Assembly: GCF_049647105.1 (NCBI RefSeq)
Contig: NZ_JBARWZ010000229.1
Span: 1-64,000, forward strand
Reading direction: 5' to 3'
From: Actinophytocola sp049647105
Lineage (GTDB): Bacteria; Actinomycetota; Actinomycetes; Mycobacteriales; Pseudonocardiaceae
DNA length: 64,000 nt
The position numbers and the translations under genes are program-made. The stretch's first letter is position 1. Each line of letters starts with the position of its first letter. Below, one piece after another: positions 1-8,586 of this stretch. The notes beneath the pieces were generated by a model that had not been told where the DNA came from, searched no databases, and saw only the letters and a list, made by a program, of their open reading frames with translations.

Positions 1-702
1 TGGCCCGCACGCCCGCACCGCCGCGACGTCGGCGGCCAGCTCCACCAGGTCGCGGATCGCGCGTGGCGCGGCGCGGAACAGCGGCACGAACGGCAGCGTG
101 ACCCGCAGCGCGTCGACGACGGCGACCAGCAGGTGGTGCCGCCCGGCGAGGTGCGCCCGCTCGTGCGCGAACACCGCGGCCACCTCGGTCTCACCCAGGT
201 GCGCCGTCAGTCCGTCGGTCGCCACGACGACGCCCGGCCTGCCCGCCATGCTGAACGCCAGCGGCGTGCCGTGCGGCAGCCACAACACGTCCGGCGGCCC
301 GTCCTGTGCCCGGCCCGCGAGCCGGAGCACGTCGTAGCTCTCCTGGCGTTTGCGGGCCCGCGCTCGCGCGCCGCTGGCGAACACGACGAGCACCCGGACG
401 GCCAGTGCGCACAGCAGTGCGACCCCCAGCAGCCCGGTGAGCACCTCGACCTCGGGCGGCGACCCGTGCTGGATGACATGCCAGCAGTGGTGCAGCAGCG
501 CGAGGACCGACCCGCCGTGCCCGGGGAGCAGCAACAGCGCCACCCCGGTCGCGGCGGTGAGCACGACCCCGGTCATCGACAGGAGCCACGCCACGATGAC
601 CGGGGCCGGATCACGGCGGCGCATGTCGAACCGCAGCAGGAGCAGCGGGACGAGCCAGCCCGCCGCGGCCGCGCTCGCGAGGATCGTGAGTGCGGGGATC
701 AC
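1..702 (-). CDS. M56-family (BlaR1-like) membrane metalloprotease, partial
   Basis: Partial: the C-terminal part lies beyond the left edge. The 234 visible residues have hydrophobic segments near residues 2-22, 35-60 and 86-108, then a soluble loop. The zinc motif HERAH (HExxH form) is at 180-184, and a downstream ELAAD could supply the third ligand. M56 proteases cleave a partner repressor after a membrane signal, and here the partner is the adjacent BlaI-type gene. The GTG start overlaps the blaI-like TGA (GTGA), so the two are probably translationally coupled. The signal sensed is unknown. Its place behind kdpC suggests it is transcribed with the potassium-pump operon. Confidence 0.8.
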   Translation of the reverse strand, partial: MIPALTILASAAAAGWLVPLLLLRFDMRRRDPAPVIVAWLLSMTGVVLTAATGVALLLLPGHGGSVLALLHHCWHVIQHGSPPEVEVLTGLLGVALLCALAVRVLVVFASGARARARKRQESYDVLRLAGRAQDGPPDVLWLPHGTPLAFSMAGRPGVVVATDGLTAHLGETEVAAVFAHERAHLAGRHHLLVAVVDALRVTLPFVPLFRAAPRAIRDLVELAADVAAVRACGP

Positions 703-1061
703 GTGCGCCGCTTCTTGCGCAGCGCACTGCGCAGGATGTCGGTCTCCTCCTCGGAGCCCGACGCCACGAAGTGCATCAGCACCGCGTGCGGGTCACCGGA
801 GGCGTCAAGCACCTCGCGCAGCGCCCTGGCCGCGGCCTCCTCGCGGGTCGTCCTCGCCCGGTACAGGTAGGCCTTGCCCCGCAGTTCCCGCTCGACCCAC
901 TGCTTGCGGTGCAGGTTGTCGAGCACGGTCATCACGGTCGTGTAGGCGAGCGTCCGGTCGAGGTGGTCCAGCACGTCGCGGACCTTCATCGGGCCGGGCG
1001 CACGCCACAGCACGTCCATCACCGCGGCTTCCAGTTCGCCGAGACCGTGCATGGCGCCCAT
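699..1061 (-). CDS. BlaI/MecI/CopY-family transcriptional repressor
   Basis: A 120-residue winged-helix repressor. It begins MGAMHGLGELEAAVMDVLW, typical of the BlaI N-terminus, has the recognition region around TVMTVLDNLHRKQWV and ends in a basic tail (RKKRRT). BlaI proteins bind as dimers and are released when the partner M56 protease cleaves them; that partner follows with a GTGA overlap. The ATG at 1061 lies one base after the kdpC stop, so it is probably read as the tail of the kdp operon. A second in-frame ATG at 1052 is possible. Whether it controls kdp or another target cannot be told from sequence. Confidence 0.85.
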   Translation of the reverse strand: MGAMHGLGELEAAVMDVLWRAPGPMKVRDVLDHLDRTLAYTTVMTVLDNLHRKQWVERELRGKAYLYRARTTREEAAARALREVLDASGDPHAVLMHFVASGSEEETDILRSALRKKRRT

Positions 1062-1062
1062 G

Positions 1063-1710
1063 CTACGACCTGCTCGCCGCCAGCACCGCCAGGTTGAGCC
1101 CGAGCACGTGCACACCGGGTTCGCCGACGACGCCGAGGCCGCGGCCACCGGTGTGCTCGGCGACCAGCCGCCGCACCCGCTCGTCGGACAGCCCGTTCTC
1201 CCGGGCGACCCTCGGCACCTGCAGGTCGGCATAGGCCGGGCTGATCATCGGGTCGAGCCCGGACGCGGACGCGGTGACCGCGTCGGCGGGCACCCGTGCC
1301 GGGGCGACGCCCTCGCGCTCGGCGATGATGTCCTTGCGCAGCTGGATGGTCGCGGCCAGGTCCTCGTCGAACGCGCCCTTGTTGGACCCGCCGGAGGTCG
1401 ACGGGTCGGCCGGGCCGAGCACGTCCGGCGACCCGTCCCCGTCGAGGTCCAGCGCGACCGCCGATGGCCGGTTGTGGAACCACGGGTCGTGCGCGGGGTC
1501 GGCCGCGACCGGGTCGATGCCGATCAGGTCCGACCCGGCGGCGGTGCCGTCCACGGTGACCACGGAGCCCTCCGCGTTGGCCTGCAGGCCCGGGAGCCTG
1601 CTCACCAGCCAGACCCCGAACGGGTAGAGCACCCCGGTGAGCACCGTCAGCACGATCAGCACCCGGAGACCGGCAAGGCTTTGTTTCAGCAGCGAGTTCA
1701 CGGTGGTCAC
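1063..1710 (-). CDS. kdpC: K+-transporting ATPase subunit C
   Basis: A 215-residue KdpC, the single-span subunit that stabilises the KdpB/KdpA complex and supports ATP binding. One membrane segment lies near residues 14-33 (LRVLIVLTVLTGVLYPFGVW). The periplasmic-side domain has the family features WFHNRPSA, a segment around ISPAYADLQVPRVA, and HTGGRGLGVVGEPGV near the end. The GTG start at 1710 overlaps the kdpB stop. Last structural gene of kdpFABC and followed within one base by a BlaI-type repressor. Confidence 0.95.
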   Translation of the reverse strand: MTTVNSLLKQSLAGLRVLIVLTVLTGVLYPFGVWLVSRLPGLQANAEGSVVTVDGTAAGSDLIGIDPVAADPAHDPWFHNRPSAVALDLDGDGSPDVLGPADPSTSGGSNKGAFDEDLAATIQLRKDIIAEREGVAPARVPADAVTASASGLDPMISPAYADLQVPRVARENGLSDERVRRLVAEHTGGRGLGVVGEPGVHVLGLNLAVLAASRS

Positions 1711-3737
1711 ATTCCCGGGACGAGTCGGACGACGAGGTCGATGAGCCAGATGCCCGCGAACGGCGTGACGACGCCGCCCAGCCCGTAGACGAGCAGGTTG
1801 CGCCGCAGCAGCGTGGCCGCGGTCGACGGCCGGTAGCGCACCCCGCGCAGCGCCAGCGGGATCAGCGCCACGATGACCAGCGCGTTGAAGACCACCGCCG
1901 AGGTGATCGCCGAGGACGGCGAGTGCAGGTGCATGATGTTCAGCTTGTCCAGCTGCGGGTAGATCCCCGCGAACATGGCCGGCAGGATCGCGAAGTACTT
2001 CGCGAGGTCGTTGGCCACGCTGAACGTGGTCAGCGCGCCTCTGGTGATCAGCAGCTGCTTGCCGATCTCCACGATCTCGATCAGCTTGGTCGGGTCGGAG
2101 TCCAGGTCGACCATGTTCCCGGCCTCCTTGGCCGCCATGGTCCCCGAGTTCATCGCGACGCCGACGTCGGACTGGGCGAGTGCTGGCGCGTCGTTGGTGC
2201 CGTCGCCGGTCATCGCGACGAGCCGCCCGCCCTCCTGTTCCGCGCGGATCAGCGCCATCTTGTCCTCGGGCCTGGCCTCCGCGAGGTAGTCGTCCACACC
2301 GGACTCGGCGGCGATCGCCCTCGCGGTCAACGGGTTGTCGCCGGTGATCATGACGGTCCTGATGCCCATCCCGCGCAGCCGCGCGAACCGCTCCTTCATG
2401 GCGGGCTTCACCACGTCCGACAGCCGGATGACGCCGAGCACCGTGTCGTTCTCCGCGACCACGAGCGGAGTGCCGCCCGCCGCGCTGATCCCGTCGGCGA
2501 CCCGCCGCACCTCCTCGGTGGTCTCGAACGCGCTCGCCGCGCCCTTGCGGATGTGCCGCGTGCCGATGTCCACGCCACTCATCCGGGTCTGCGCGGTGAA
2601 CGGCACGAACACGTGTGGTTCCGCCACCGTGACCGGGCCACCGCACAGCTCGAGGACGCTGCGGCCCTCCGGGGTGTCGTCGGCAAGGCTCGCCAGCCGC
2701 GCCGCTGCCCGCAGAGAGTCCATTGTGGACTTATCGACGGGGATCAGCTCGGTGGCCTGCCGGTTGCCGAAGGTGATCGTGCCGGTCTTGTCGAGCAGCA
2801 GCGTCGACACGTCACCGGCGGCCTCGACCGCGCGGCCGGAGGTGGCGAGCACGCCCCGCTGCACGAGGCGGTCCATGCCCGCGATGCCGATCGCGGACAG
2901 CAGCGCGCCGATCGTGGTCGGGATGAGGCAGACGAGCAGCGCGGTCAGCACGATCACCGACTGCGTGCTGCCGGAGTAGCTGGCGATCGGCTGCAGCGAC
3001 ACGACGGCGAGCAGAAAGATGATCGTCAGCGTGGACAGCAGGATCGTCAGCGCGATCTCGTTCGGTGTCTTCTTCCGTTGCGCGCCCTCGACGAGCGCGA
3101 TCATCCGGTCCACGAAGGACTCGCCGGGTCTGGTCGCGATCCGCACCACGATCCGGTCGGACAGCACGGTGGTGCCGCCGGTGACCGAGGAGAAGTCGCC
3201 ACCCGACTCGCGGATCACGGGCGCGGACTCGCCGGTGATGGCCGACTCGTCCACGGTCGCGATGCCCTCGACGACGTCGCCGTCGCCGGGGATCACCTCG
3301 CCCGCCTCGACCACCACCCGGTCGCCGACGCGCAGCTCAGCACCGGGCACCGGCTCCTCGGTGCCGTCGGCCGCCAGCCGCCGCGCCATCGTCTCCTTCT
3401 TGGTGCGGCGCAACGTCTCCGCCTGTGCCTTGCCCCTGCCCTCCGCGACCGCCTCTGCCAGGTTCGCGAACAGGACGGTGAACCACAGCCACACGGCGAC
3501 GAGAACCGTGAACACGGTCGGCTCGCCGATCGCGAAGACCGTGGTGAGCACGGAACCCGCCCACACGACGAACATCACCGGGTTGCGGACCTGGTGTCGC
3601 GGGTCGAGCTTGCGCAGTGCGTCCGGGAACGACACGAGGAGCTGGCGCGGACTGAACGCCCCGCCGCCGACCCGGCCCGCCTTCCCGGTGTGGTGCTGCG
3701 GTGCCGCCAGCGGAGGCCGGTCAGTGGTGGTGGTCAT
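1707..3737 (-). CDS. kdpB: K+-transporting P-type ATPase subunit B
   Basis: A 676-residue P-type ATPase, the catalytic subunit that hydrolyses ATP to drive high-affinity K+ uptake. Visible motifs are the actuator TGES, the phosphorylation motif DKTGT (catalytic Asp), the hinge TGDGTNDAPAL and several membrane segments at both ends. The length is normal. The ATG at 3737 overlaps the kdpA stop (ATGA) and the TGA overlaps the kdpC start, giving an unbroken coupled operon. No lesion seen. Confidence 0.97.
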   Translation of the reverse strand: MTTTTDRPPLAAPQHHTGKAGRVGGGAFSPRQLLVSFPDALRKLDPRHQVRNPVMFVVWAGSVLTTVFAIGEPTVFTVLVAVWLWFTVLFANLAEAVAEGRGKAQAETLRRTKKETMARRLAADGTEEPVPGAELRVGDRVVVEAGEVIPGDGDVVEGIATVDESAITGESAPVIRESGGDFSSVTGGTTVLSDRIVVRIATRPGESFVDRMIALVEGAQRKKTPNEIALTILLSTLTIIFLLAVVSLQPIASYSGSTQSVIVLTALLVCLIPTTIGALLSAIGIAGMDRLVQRGVLATSGRAVEAAGDVSTLLLDKTGTITFGNRQATELIPVDKSTMDSLRAAARLASLADDTPEGRSVLELCGGPVTVAEPHVFVPFTAQTRMSGVDIGTRHIRKGAASAFETTEEVRRVADGISAAGGTPLVVAENDTVLGVIRLSDVVKPAMKERFARLRGMGIRTVMITGDNPLTARAIAAESGVDDYLAEARPEDKMALIRAEQEGGRLVAMTGDGTNDAPALAQSDVGVAMNSGTMAAKEAGNMVDLDSDPTKLIEIVEIGKQLLITRGALTTFSVANDLAKYFAILPAMFAGIYPQLDKLNIMHLHSPSSAITSAVVFNALVIVALIPLALRGVRYRPSTAATLLRRNLLVYGLGGVVTPFAGIWLIDLVVRLVPGM

Positions 3738-5395
3738 GCCAGTGCCTCTGCGATCGGGCCGAGAGCGAGTGCGGGGACGAAGGTGAGTGCCGCGACGAGC
3801 ACCACGGTGCCACCCAGCAGCGTGGCGAACAGCGGGCCGGTGGTGGGCAGCGTGCCCGCCGTCGCGGGCACCTTCCTCTGTGCGGCAAGGGATCCGGCGA
3901 GGCACAGCACCGCCAGGATCGGGATGAGCCTGCCGAACAGCATGCAGATGCCCAAGGTGGACTGGAACCAGCCGTTCGTGACGGTGATCCCGGCGAACGC
4001 GCTGCCGTTGTTGTTCGACGCCGACGTGTAGGCGTAGAGGACCTCGCTGAAGCCGTGGCTGCCCGAGTTGTTCATCGCCTCCGACGTGCCGGGCAGCATG
4101 ATCGCCGCGCCGACGCCGAGCAGCAGCACGGTCGGCATCGCGAGGATCGCGATGGCGGACGCGGTGATCTCGCGGCGCCCCAGCTTCTTGCCGAGGTACT
4201 CCGGGGTGCGGCCGACCATCAGCCCGGCGAGGAACACCGCGATGATCGCCATCACCAGGATCGAGTACAGCCCGGTCCCGACCCCGCCCGGCGTCATCTC
4301 GCCGAACAGCATGTTCAGGATCGTGCCGCCACCACCGAGCCCGGAGAAGCTGTCGTGCATGGCGTTCACGGCGCCGGTCGACGTGGCGGTGGTGCTGTCG
4401 GCGAACAACGCCGACCCCGGGATGCCGAACCGTTGTTCCTTGCCCTCCATGGCGCCGCCCGCGAGCAGTGCGGCCGGGCCGTTCGGGTGCGCCTCCGCCC
4501 ACCAGATCACCGCGAGCATCGCGCCCCACAGCACACCCATCACCGACAGCAGCGCGTAACCCTGCCTGCGGTTGCCGGCCAGCGTGCCGAACGTCCTCGT
4601 CAGACAGACGGGGATCACGAGCAGCAGGAAGATCTCGATGAGGTTGGTCCAGCCGTTCGGGTTCTCGAACGGGTGGGCGGAGTTGGCGTTGAAGATGCCG
4701 CCGCCGTTGGTGCCCAGCTCCTTGATCGTCTCCTGCGACGCGGCGGGCGCGAGCGCGATGGTGCTCGACGACCCGTCCGGGTTGGTGACGGCCACACCGG
4801 AGCGCAGGCTCTGCACGACGCCGAGCGCGATCAGCACGATCGCGAACACGAACGCCATCGGCAGCAGGATCCGCACGGTGCCGCGGGTCAGGTCCACCCA
4901 GAAGTTGCCGAGCCTGTCGGTCGTCGACCGGGTGAACCCGCGAACCAGCGCGATCGCCACGGCGAGCCCGACACCGGCGGACAGGAAGTTCTGCACGGTC
5001 AGCCCGAACATCTGCACGCTGTGCCCCATCACCGCCTCCGGCACGTACGACTGCCAGTTCGTGTTGGCCACGAAACTGACCGCCGTGTTGAACGCGATGC
5101 CGGGGTCGACCGCGCCACGGCCGAAGTCCCACGGCAGCAACGGTTGCAGCCGCTGCAACAGGTAGAGCACCACGATCGACACGAGCGAGAACCCGAGCAC
5201 CCCGGCGGCGTAGACCGGCCACCGCTGCTCGGCGTCCGGGTTCACCCGGACGACCCGGTAGACGGCCCGTTCGACCGCGAGGTGCTTAGTGCCGGTGAAC
5301 ACACGCGCCATGTAGTCGCCGAGTGGCTTGTACACCGCGACGAGTGCCACCATGAGTACGCCGACCTGAAGCAGGCCCGCCACGGTGGGTGACAT
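3734..5395 (-). CDS. kdpA: K+-transporting ATPase subunit A
   Basis: A 553-residue polytopic membrane protein of the K+-translocating KdpA family, with about ten membrane spans. Family motifs include NTNWQSY, GTNGGGIFNANSAHPFENP and the filter-like NNSGSHGF segment. The length is usual for the family. The ATG at 5395 overlaps the kdpF TGA, and its own stop overlaps the kdpB ATG. Confidence 0.97.
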   Translation of the reverse strand: MSPTVAGLLQVGVLMVALVAVYKPLGDYMARVFTGTKHLAVERAVYRVVRVNPDAEQRWPVYAAGVLGFSLVSIVVLYLLQRLQPLLPWDFGRGAVDPGIAFNTAVSFVANTNWQSYVPEAVMGHSVQMFGLTVQNFLSAGVGLAVAIALVRGFTRSTTDRLGNFWVDLTRGTVRILLPMAFVFAIVLIALGVVQSLRSGVAVTNPDGSSSTIALAPAASQETIKELGTNGGGIFNANSAHPFENPNGWTNLIEIFLLLVIPVCLTRTFGTLAGNRRQGYALLSVMGVLWGAMLAVIWWAEAHPNGPAALLAGGAMEGKEQRFGIPGSALFADSTTATSTGAVNAMHDSFSGLGGGGTILNMLFGEMTPGGVGTGLYSILVMAIIAVFLAGLMVGRTPEYLGKKLGRREITASAIAILAMPTVLLLGVGAAIMLPGTSEAMNNSGSHGFSEVLYAYTSASNNNGSAFAGITVTNGWFQSTLGICMLFGRLIPILAVLCLAGSLAAQRKVPATAGTLPTTGPLFATLLGGTVVLVAALTFVPALALGPIAEALA

Positions 5396-5496
5396 CAGAA
5401 CTTCTCCGGCAGGATCAGAGCCACGAACAGGTAGACGATCAGTAGCAGCGCGAGCACGCCGCCGACCACGTTCGCCACCACACCCACGCCGCTCAC
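5395..5496 (-). CDS. kdpF: K+-transporting ATPase subunit F
   Basis: A 33-residue single-span peptide ending LFVALILPEKF, the usual KdpF C-terminus. KdpF stabilises the KdpABC complex. The start chosen is the GTG at 5496, which overlaps the stop of the preceding 27-codon gene (GTGA); a GTG at 5487 would give the more usual length of 30. The stop overlaps the kdpA ATG. Confidence 0.85.
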   Translation of the reverse strand: MSGVGVVANVVGGVLALLLIVYLFVALILPEKF

Positions 5497-5576
5497 AACC
5501 GCTCCAAACCGCGCAACGCCAGCGCGAGCACGAGGAAACCGGCGATCAGCAGCACCGCGAAGGCCACGTCGGCCAT
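5493..5576 (-). CDS. 27-residue membrane peptide at the head of the kdp operon
   Basis: A very short gene encoding MADVAFAVLLIAGFL followed by VLALALRGLERL, that is one hydrophobic helix with a basic tail. A clear ribosome-binding site (GAGGAGC, 8 bases from the ATG) precedes it, and its TGA overlaps the kdpF GTG. It is the first gene of the operon. It resembles KdpF in size and topology but lacks the PEKF ending. A second small Kdp subunit or a translational leader is the likely role; this is inference from position. Confidence 0.65.
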   Translation of the reverse strand: MADVAFAVLLIAGFLVLALALRGLERL

Positions 5577-5658
5577 CTGGTCCGCTCCTCACATCAGGGG
5601 CTGCCCGGATTGGCGGCCGACCGCGACACTCCACCCCCGGCACGGGCGGTGGTAGCGG

Positions 5659-5708
5659 CCTGACGGCTCCTTGACGCGTAGGGCCCGCACCTTGACGGGT
5701 TCCTGACG
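5659..5708 (-). promoter_or_regulatory. Putative KdpE-type response-regulator site: four direct repeats
   Basis: Read on the minus strand, CGTCAGG, CGTCAAGG, CGTCAAGG and CGTCAGG occur with successive spacings of 11, 21 and 11 bases, 80-130 bp upstream of the first kdp-operon ATG. Two half-site pairs on the same helix face are typical of OmpR/KdpE-family operators. Assignment to KdpE is inference; kdpDE is not in the window. Confidence 0.5.
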
Positions 5709-5766
5709 GCCGTGGTGGCGTGGACCACGAGGACACCGGGCGCACCCAGACACACGGGAGACCGAG

Positions 5767-5967
5767 ATGACGAACCCCGCCGACGACTCCGCCGACTATG
5801 ACGACCTGCCGACGGGTGCGGTGCGTGACAACGTCCGCTCACTCAGCGTCGACGAACTCCAGCACCTGATCGACGAGGAGCGACGGGGCGACAACCGGGC
5901 ACCGGTGATCGAGGTACTCGAGTCCCGGCTGGCGCAACTGCGCGCTGGTCCACCTCCCCGGGATTAG
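5767..5967 (+). CDS. Small conserved acidic protein, unknown function
   Basis: A 66-residue acidic, probably helical cytosolic protein. The core SLSVDELQHLIDEERRG then APVIEVLESRLAQL is of a type seen in small actinobacterial proteins of unknown role. An SD-like GGGAG lies 6 bases before the ATG. Divergent from the kdp operon and bounded downstream by a dispersed repeat. No catalytic residues or membrane segment seen. Confidence 0.7.
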   Translation: MTNPADDSADYDDLPTGAVRDNVRSLSVDELQHLIDEERRGDNRAPVIEVLESRLAQLRAGPPPRD

Positions 5968-5984
5968 ACCCCGCCCCCGCAGGG

Positions 5985-6205
5985 TGCGATCCCAGTGCCC
6001 CGAAAGACGCAGGGCGTTGAACGTCCCAAAATCGGCTTTCGGAACACCAATTATGCCCCGAAAGGGGCGGCCGAGGGCGCAAAGCCCGCCACCATGGCAG
6101 GCAGACCCGAACCCAACGCAAGAAACCCACCAAACCCCAGGCCATCTCGGAGACCTGCCCCTCCGGCGAGGAGCCGCCGGAGGCAAAGCGCAACCAAAGG
6201 ACACG
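5985..6205 (-). repeat. Dispersed intergenic repeat, copy A
   Basis: Read on the minus strand this stretch shares, in order, blocks with the region at 32215-32420: GTTGCG, then CCTCCGGCGGCTCC and TCGCCGGAG, CAGGT, ATGGC, TTGGGT, and near the end CTTTCGGGAC-like segments and TCAACGCCCT. It lies between the small 5767 gene and the pseudouridine synthase. Two more copies or fragments occur in the window, always between genes. Confidence 0.6.
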
Positions 6206-6207
6206 CT

Positions 6208-7131
6208 CTACCCGACCGAGGAAGGAGGCCACGTGGCGAGGTGCAGGCGGCTTTCGAAGCGGCGTGGTTCGCCGGTGACCGGGTCGTCGAAGGCCAGTGC
6301 CTTCGCGAGCAGCTGCAGTGGCCGGGTGAAGTCGTCGAGCGGCCGGTCCTCGAGTACCGGGTAGAACGGGTCGCCGAGGATGGGGACGCCGAGGCCGCAC
6401 ATGTGGAGCCGCAGCTGGTGGGTGCGCCCGGTCGTGGGCAGGAGGCGGTAGCGGGCGAGGCCGTCGTGGTGGGCGAGCAGTTCGACGCGGGTCTCCGCGT
6501 TCGGCTCGCCGGGCACCTCCTGCGCGGTGATCACCCCGCGCTCCTTGACGATCCGGCTGCGCACGACCGTCGGCAGCGCCAGGTCCGGCCGGTGCGCGGC
6601 GATGGCCTCGTACTCCTTGTGGACGCGGCGCTTCGCGAACAGCGTCTGGTACCGGCCGCGCAGCTCGGGCCGCACCACGAACAGCACGAGCCCGGCGGTC
6701 GGCCGGTCCAGCCGGTGCGCGGGCGAGAGCTCCGGGAGGCCAAGGCTGGTGCGCAGCCGCACCAGCGCGGTCTCGGCGATGTGCTGCCCGCGCGGGATGG
6801 TCGACAGGAAGTGCGGCTTGTCGGCGACCACGATCCGGTCGTCGGCGTGCACGATCCCGACCTCGAACGGCACCGGCACCTCGTCGGGCAGGTCGCGGTG
6901 GAACCACACGAACCCGCCGGGCAGGTACGGGGCGTCGGCCGCGAACGGGCCGTCGGCGCCGACGAACCGGTCGTCGGCCAGCATCGCGTCGATGCGGGCC
7001 GGGTCGACCCTCGGCAGCCGCTCGACGAGGTAGGCCCGCACCGTGGGCCACGTGCCGTCCTCCGGCAGCCGCAGCCGCGCGGCGTCGAGCCCGCCGCGTT
7101 GCGGCAGGGGAGAACGGGTGGTGTGGCGCAC
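6208..7131 (-). CDS. RluA-family pseudouridine synthase
   Basis: A 307-residue RNA pseudouridine synthase. The catalytic motif HRLDRPTAG is at 139-147 with the nucleophile Asp142, followed by the family segments KEYEA and TGRTHQLRLHM, and LGDPFYP near residue 260. The N-terminal ~90 residues are an S4-like or linker region. It probably modifies rRNA or tRNA in the cytosol; the target base cannot be assigned. Housekeeping, not part of the biosynthetic region. Ordinary length. Confidence 0.9.
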   Translation of the reverse strand: MRHTTRSPLPQRGGLDAARLRLPEDGTWPTVRAYLVERLPRVDPARIDAMLADDRFVGADGPFAADAPYLPGGFVWFHRDLPDEVPVPFEVGIVHADDRIVVADKPHFLSTIPRGQHIAETALVRLRTSLGLPELSPAHRLDRPTAGLVLFVVRPELRGRYQTLFAKRRVHKEYEAIAAHRPDLALPTVVRSRIVKERGVITAQEVPGEPNAETRVELLAHHDGLARYRLLPTTGRTHQLRLHMCGLGVPILGDPFYPVLEDRPLDDFTRPLQLLAKALAFDDPVTGEPRRFESRLHLATWPPSSVG

Positions 7132-7168
7132 GGCTCGTTCCTACCAGGCCCGCCGCCGCGGCGGTCGG

Positions 7169-8209
7169 TCAGCCGGCGCTGCGGTACCGACGTCGTGCGG
7201 GACTGCGCCCCATGTACGTGGTCAGATCGGTGACGGCCGTGGCCAGCTCGTCGAGATCCTTGCCGATGAGCGCCTGCGCGCCATCGCAGAGCGCGAGCTC
7301 CGGTTGCGGGTGCACGTCGACGATGATGCCGTCCGCGCCCGCGACGAGGCCCGCCCGGCTGAGGGGGAGCACGAGGTCCCGGCGGCCGCCGGAGTGCGAA
7401 GGGTCGATGATCACCGGCAGGTGCGAAAGGCGCTGGACCACCGGCACCGCCGAGATGTCCAGTGTGTTGCGGGTCTCGGTCTCGAAGGTGCGGATACCGC
7501 GCTCGCACAGCACGATCTCGAGGTTGCCCCGCTGCGCGATGTACTCCGCGGCCATCAGCCATTCCTGGATGGTCGCGTTCATCCCGCGCTTGAGCATCAC
7601 CGGCACGTTCGTCTCGCCGATCGCCTGCAGCAGCGCGAAGTTCTGCATGTTCCTGGTGCCGATCTGCATCATGTCCGCGTACTCGGCGACCATCGCGACG
7701 TCGTGGGCGCTCAGCACCTCGGTGACGATCGGCAGCCCGGTCTCCTCGCGCACGTCGGCGAGGATCCGCAGGCCGAGCTCGCCAAGCCCCTGGAACGCGT
7801 ACGGCGAGGTCCTCGGCTTGAAGGCGCCACCACGCAACATGGTCGCGCCGGCGGCCTGCGCCATCCGCGCCGCCGCGAGCGTCTGCTCGGGCGTCTCGAC
7901 GGCGCACGGCCCGGCGATCAGCGTGACCGTGTCCGGCCCGACCGGCACCCCGCGCACGTGCACCACAGAACGGTCCGGGTGTTGTTCGCGGCTCACCAGT
8001 TTGAACTCGGTGGACACGCGCGTGACCTGCGCGACCCCTGGCATGCCCGCCAGGTCGAGCGTCGCGAACGTCTCCACGTCGCCGACCAGGCCGACGATCA
8101 CCCGGCTCACGCCTCGGCTGACGAACGCCTGTCCGCCCGCCGCCTCGACCCGCTCGACGACGGCCTCCACGTCCGTTGCTTCCACACCCGGTTGCATGAC
8201 GACGACCAC
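7169..8209 (-). CDS. aroF: 3-deoxy-7-phosphoheptulonate synthase (type I beta)
   Basis: A 346-residue DAHP synthase, which condenses phosphoenolpyruvate and erythrose 4-phosphate as the first shikimate step. Residues 1-~75 form a ferredoxin-like regulatory domain as in Thermotoga-type enzymes. The barrel carries AGPCAVE, GGAFKPRTSPYAFQG, MLKRGM, CERGIRTFE and IDPSHSGG, which include the PEP and metal ligands. It follows the chorismate mutase gene by 15 bases in the same operon. This pairing would raise prephenate supply and may serve the neighbouring cluster or primary metabolism; the choice is not resolved by sequence. Confidence 0.93.
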   Translation of the reverse strand: MVVVMQPGVEATDVEAVVERVEAAGGQAFVSRGVSRVIVGLVGDVETFATLDLAGMPGVAQVTRVSTEFKLVSREQHPDRSVVHVRGVPVGPDTVTLIAGPCAVETPEQTLAAARMAQAAGATMLRGGAFKPRTSPYAFQGLGELGLRILADVREETGLPIVTEVLSAHDVAMVAEYADMMQIGTRNMQNFALLQAIGETNVPVMLKRGMNATIQEWLMAAEYIAQRGNLEIVLCERGIRTFETETRNTLDISAVPVVQRLSHLPVIIDPSHSGGRRDLVLPLSRAGLVAGADGIIVDVHPQPELALCDGAQALIGKDLDELATAVTDLTTYMGRSPARRRYRSAG

Positions 8210-8224
8210 GGGTTTTCCTTCCTG

Positions 8225-8584
8225 CTATGCGGCGAGGTCCGGTCGCAGCCGGGTGGCACCGCGCAGATACACGTGGCGCACCGCGGCGCGGGGACGATCG
8301 CTCTCGACGTGGGCGAGCAGCCGGATCACTCGTGGCAGCGCGCCGGGAACCGCGACCTCGGTGGCGCACAGCAGTGGCACGTCCACAAGTCCGAGGTCAC
8401 GGGCCGCGGTGGCGGGGAAACAGCTCGTCAGGTCGGGGGTCAGGGTGAACACGATGCTGATCAGGTCCGCCGCGTCGATCCCGTTGCGGCGAACGATCTC
8501 GGTGATCAGCTCCCGGGTCGCCGCGAGGATGTCGGCCGGGTCGTCCCGGTCGACCTGGACCGCGCCTCGGACGGCCAGAACCAC
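8225..8584 (-). CDS. aroH: Chorismate mutase, AroH class
   Basis: A 119-residue monofunctional AroH-type chorismate mutase (trimeric pseudo-alpha/beta barrel), converting chorismate to prephenate. Active-site residues can be placed by alignment to the Bacillus enzyme: Arg6 (VRGA), Glu76 (CATE), Arg88 (VIRLL) and Tyr106 (HVYLRGA). The C-terminus RLRPDL is also typical. The GTG start at 8584 lies just after the preceding gene's stop. AroH-class mutases are less common than AroQ in actinomycetes and are sometimes dedicated to secondary metabolism. Confidence 0.92.
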   Translation of the reverse strand: MVLAVRGAVQVDRDDPADILAATRELITEIVRRNGIDAADLISIVFTLTPDLTSCFPATAARDLGLVDVPLLCATEVAVPGALPRVIRLLAHVESDRPRAAVRHVYLRGATRLRPDLAA

Positions 8585-8586
8585 CG

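Noticed and set aside
1923..5392. Long open frames antisense to kdpA and kdpB
   Set aside because: They lie opposite strongly conserved Kdp genes, have Arg/His/Asp-rich shadow composition typical of high-GC antisense frames, and no SD.
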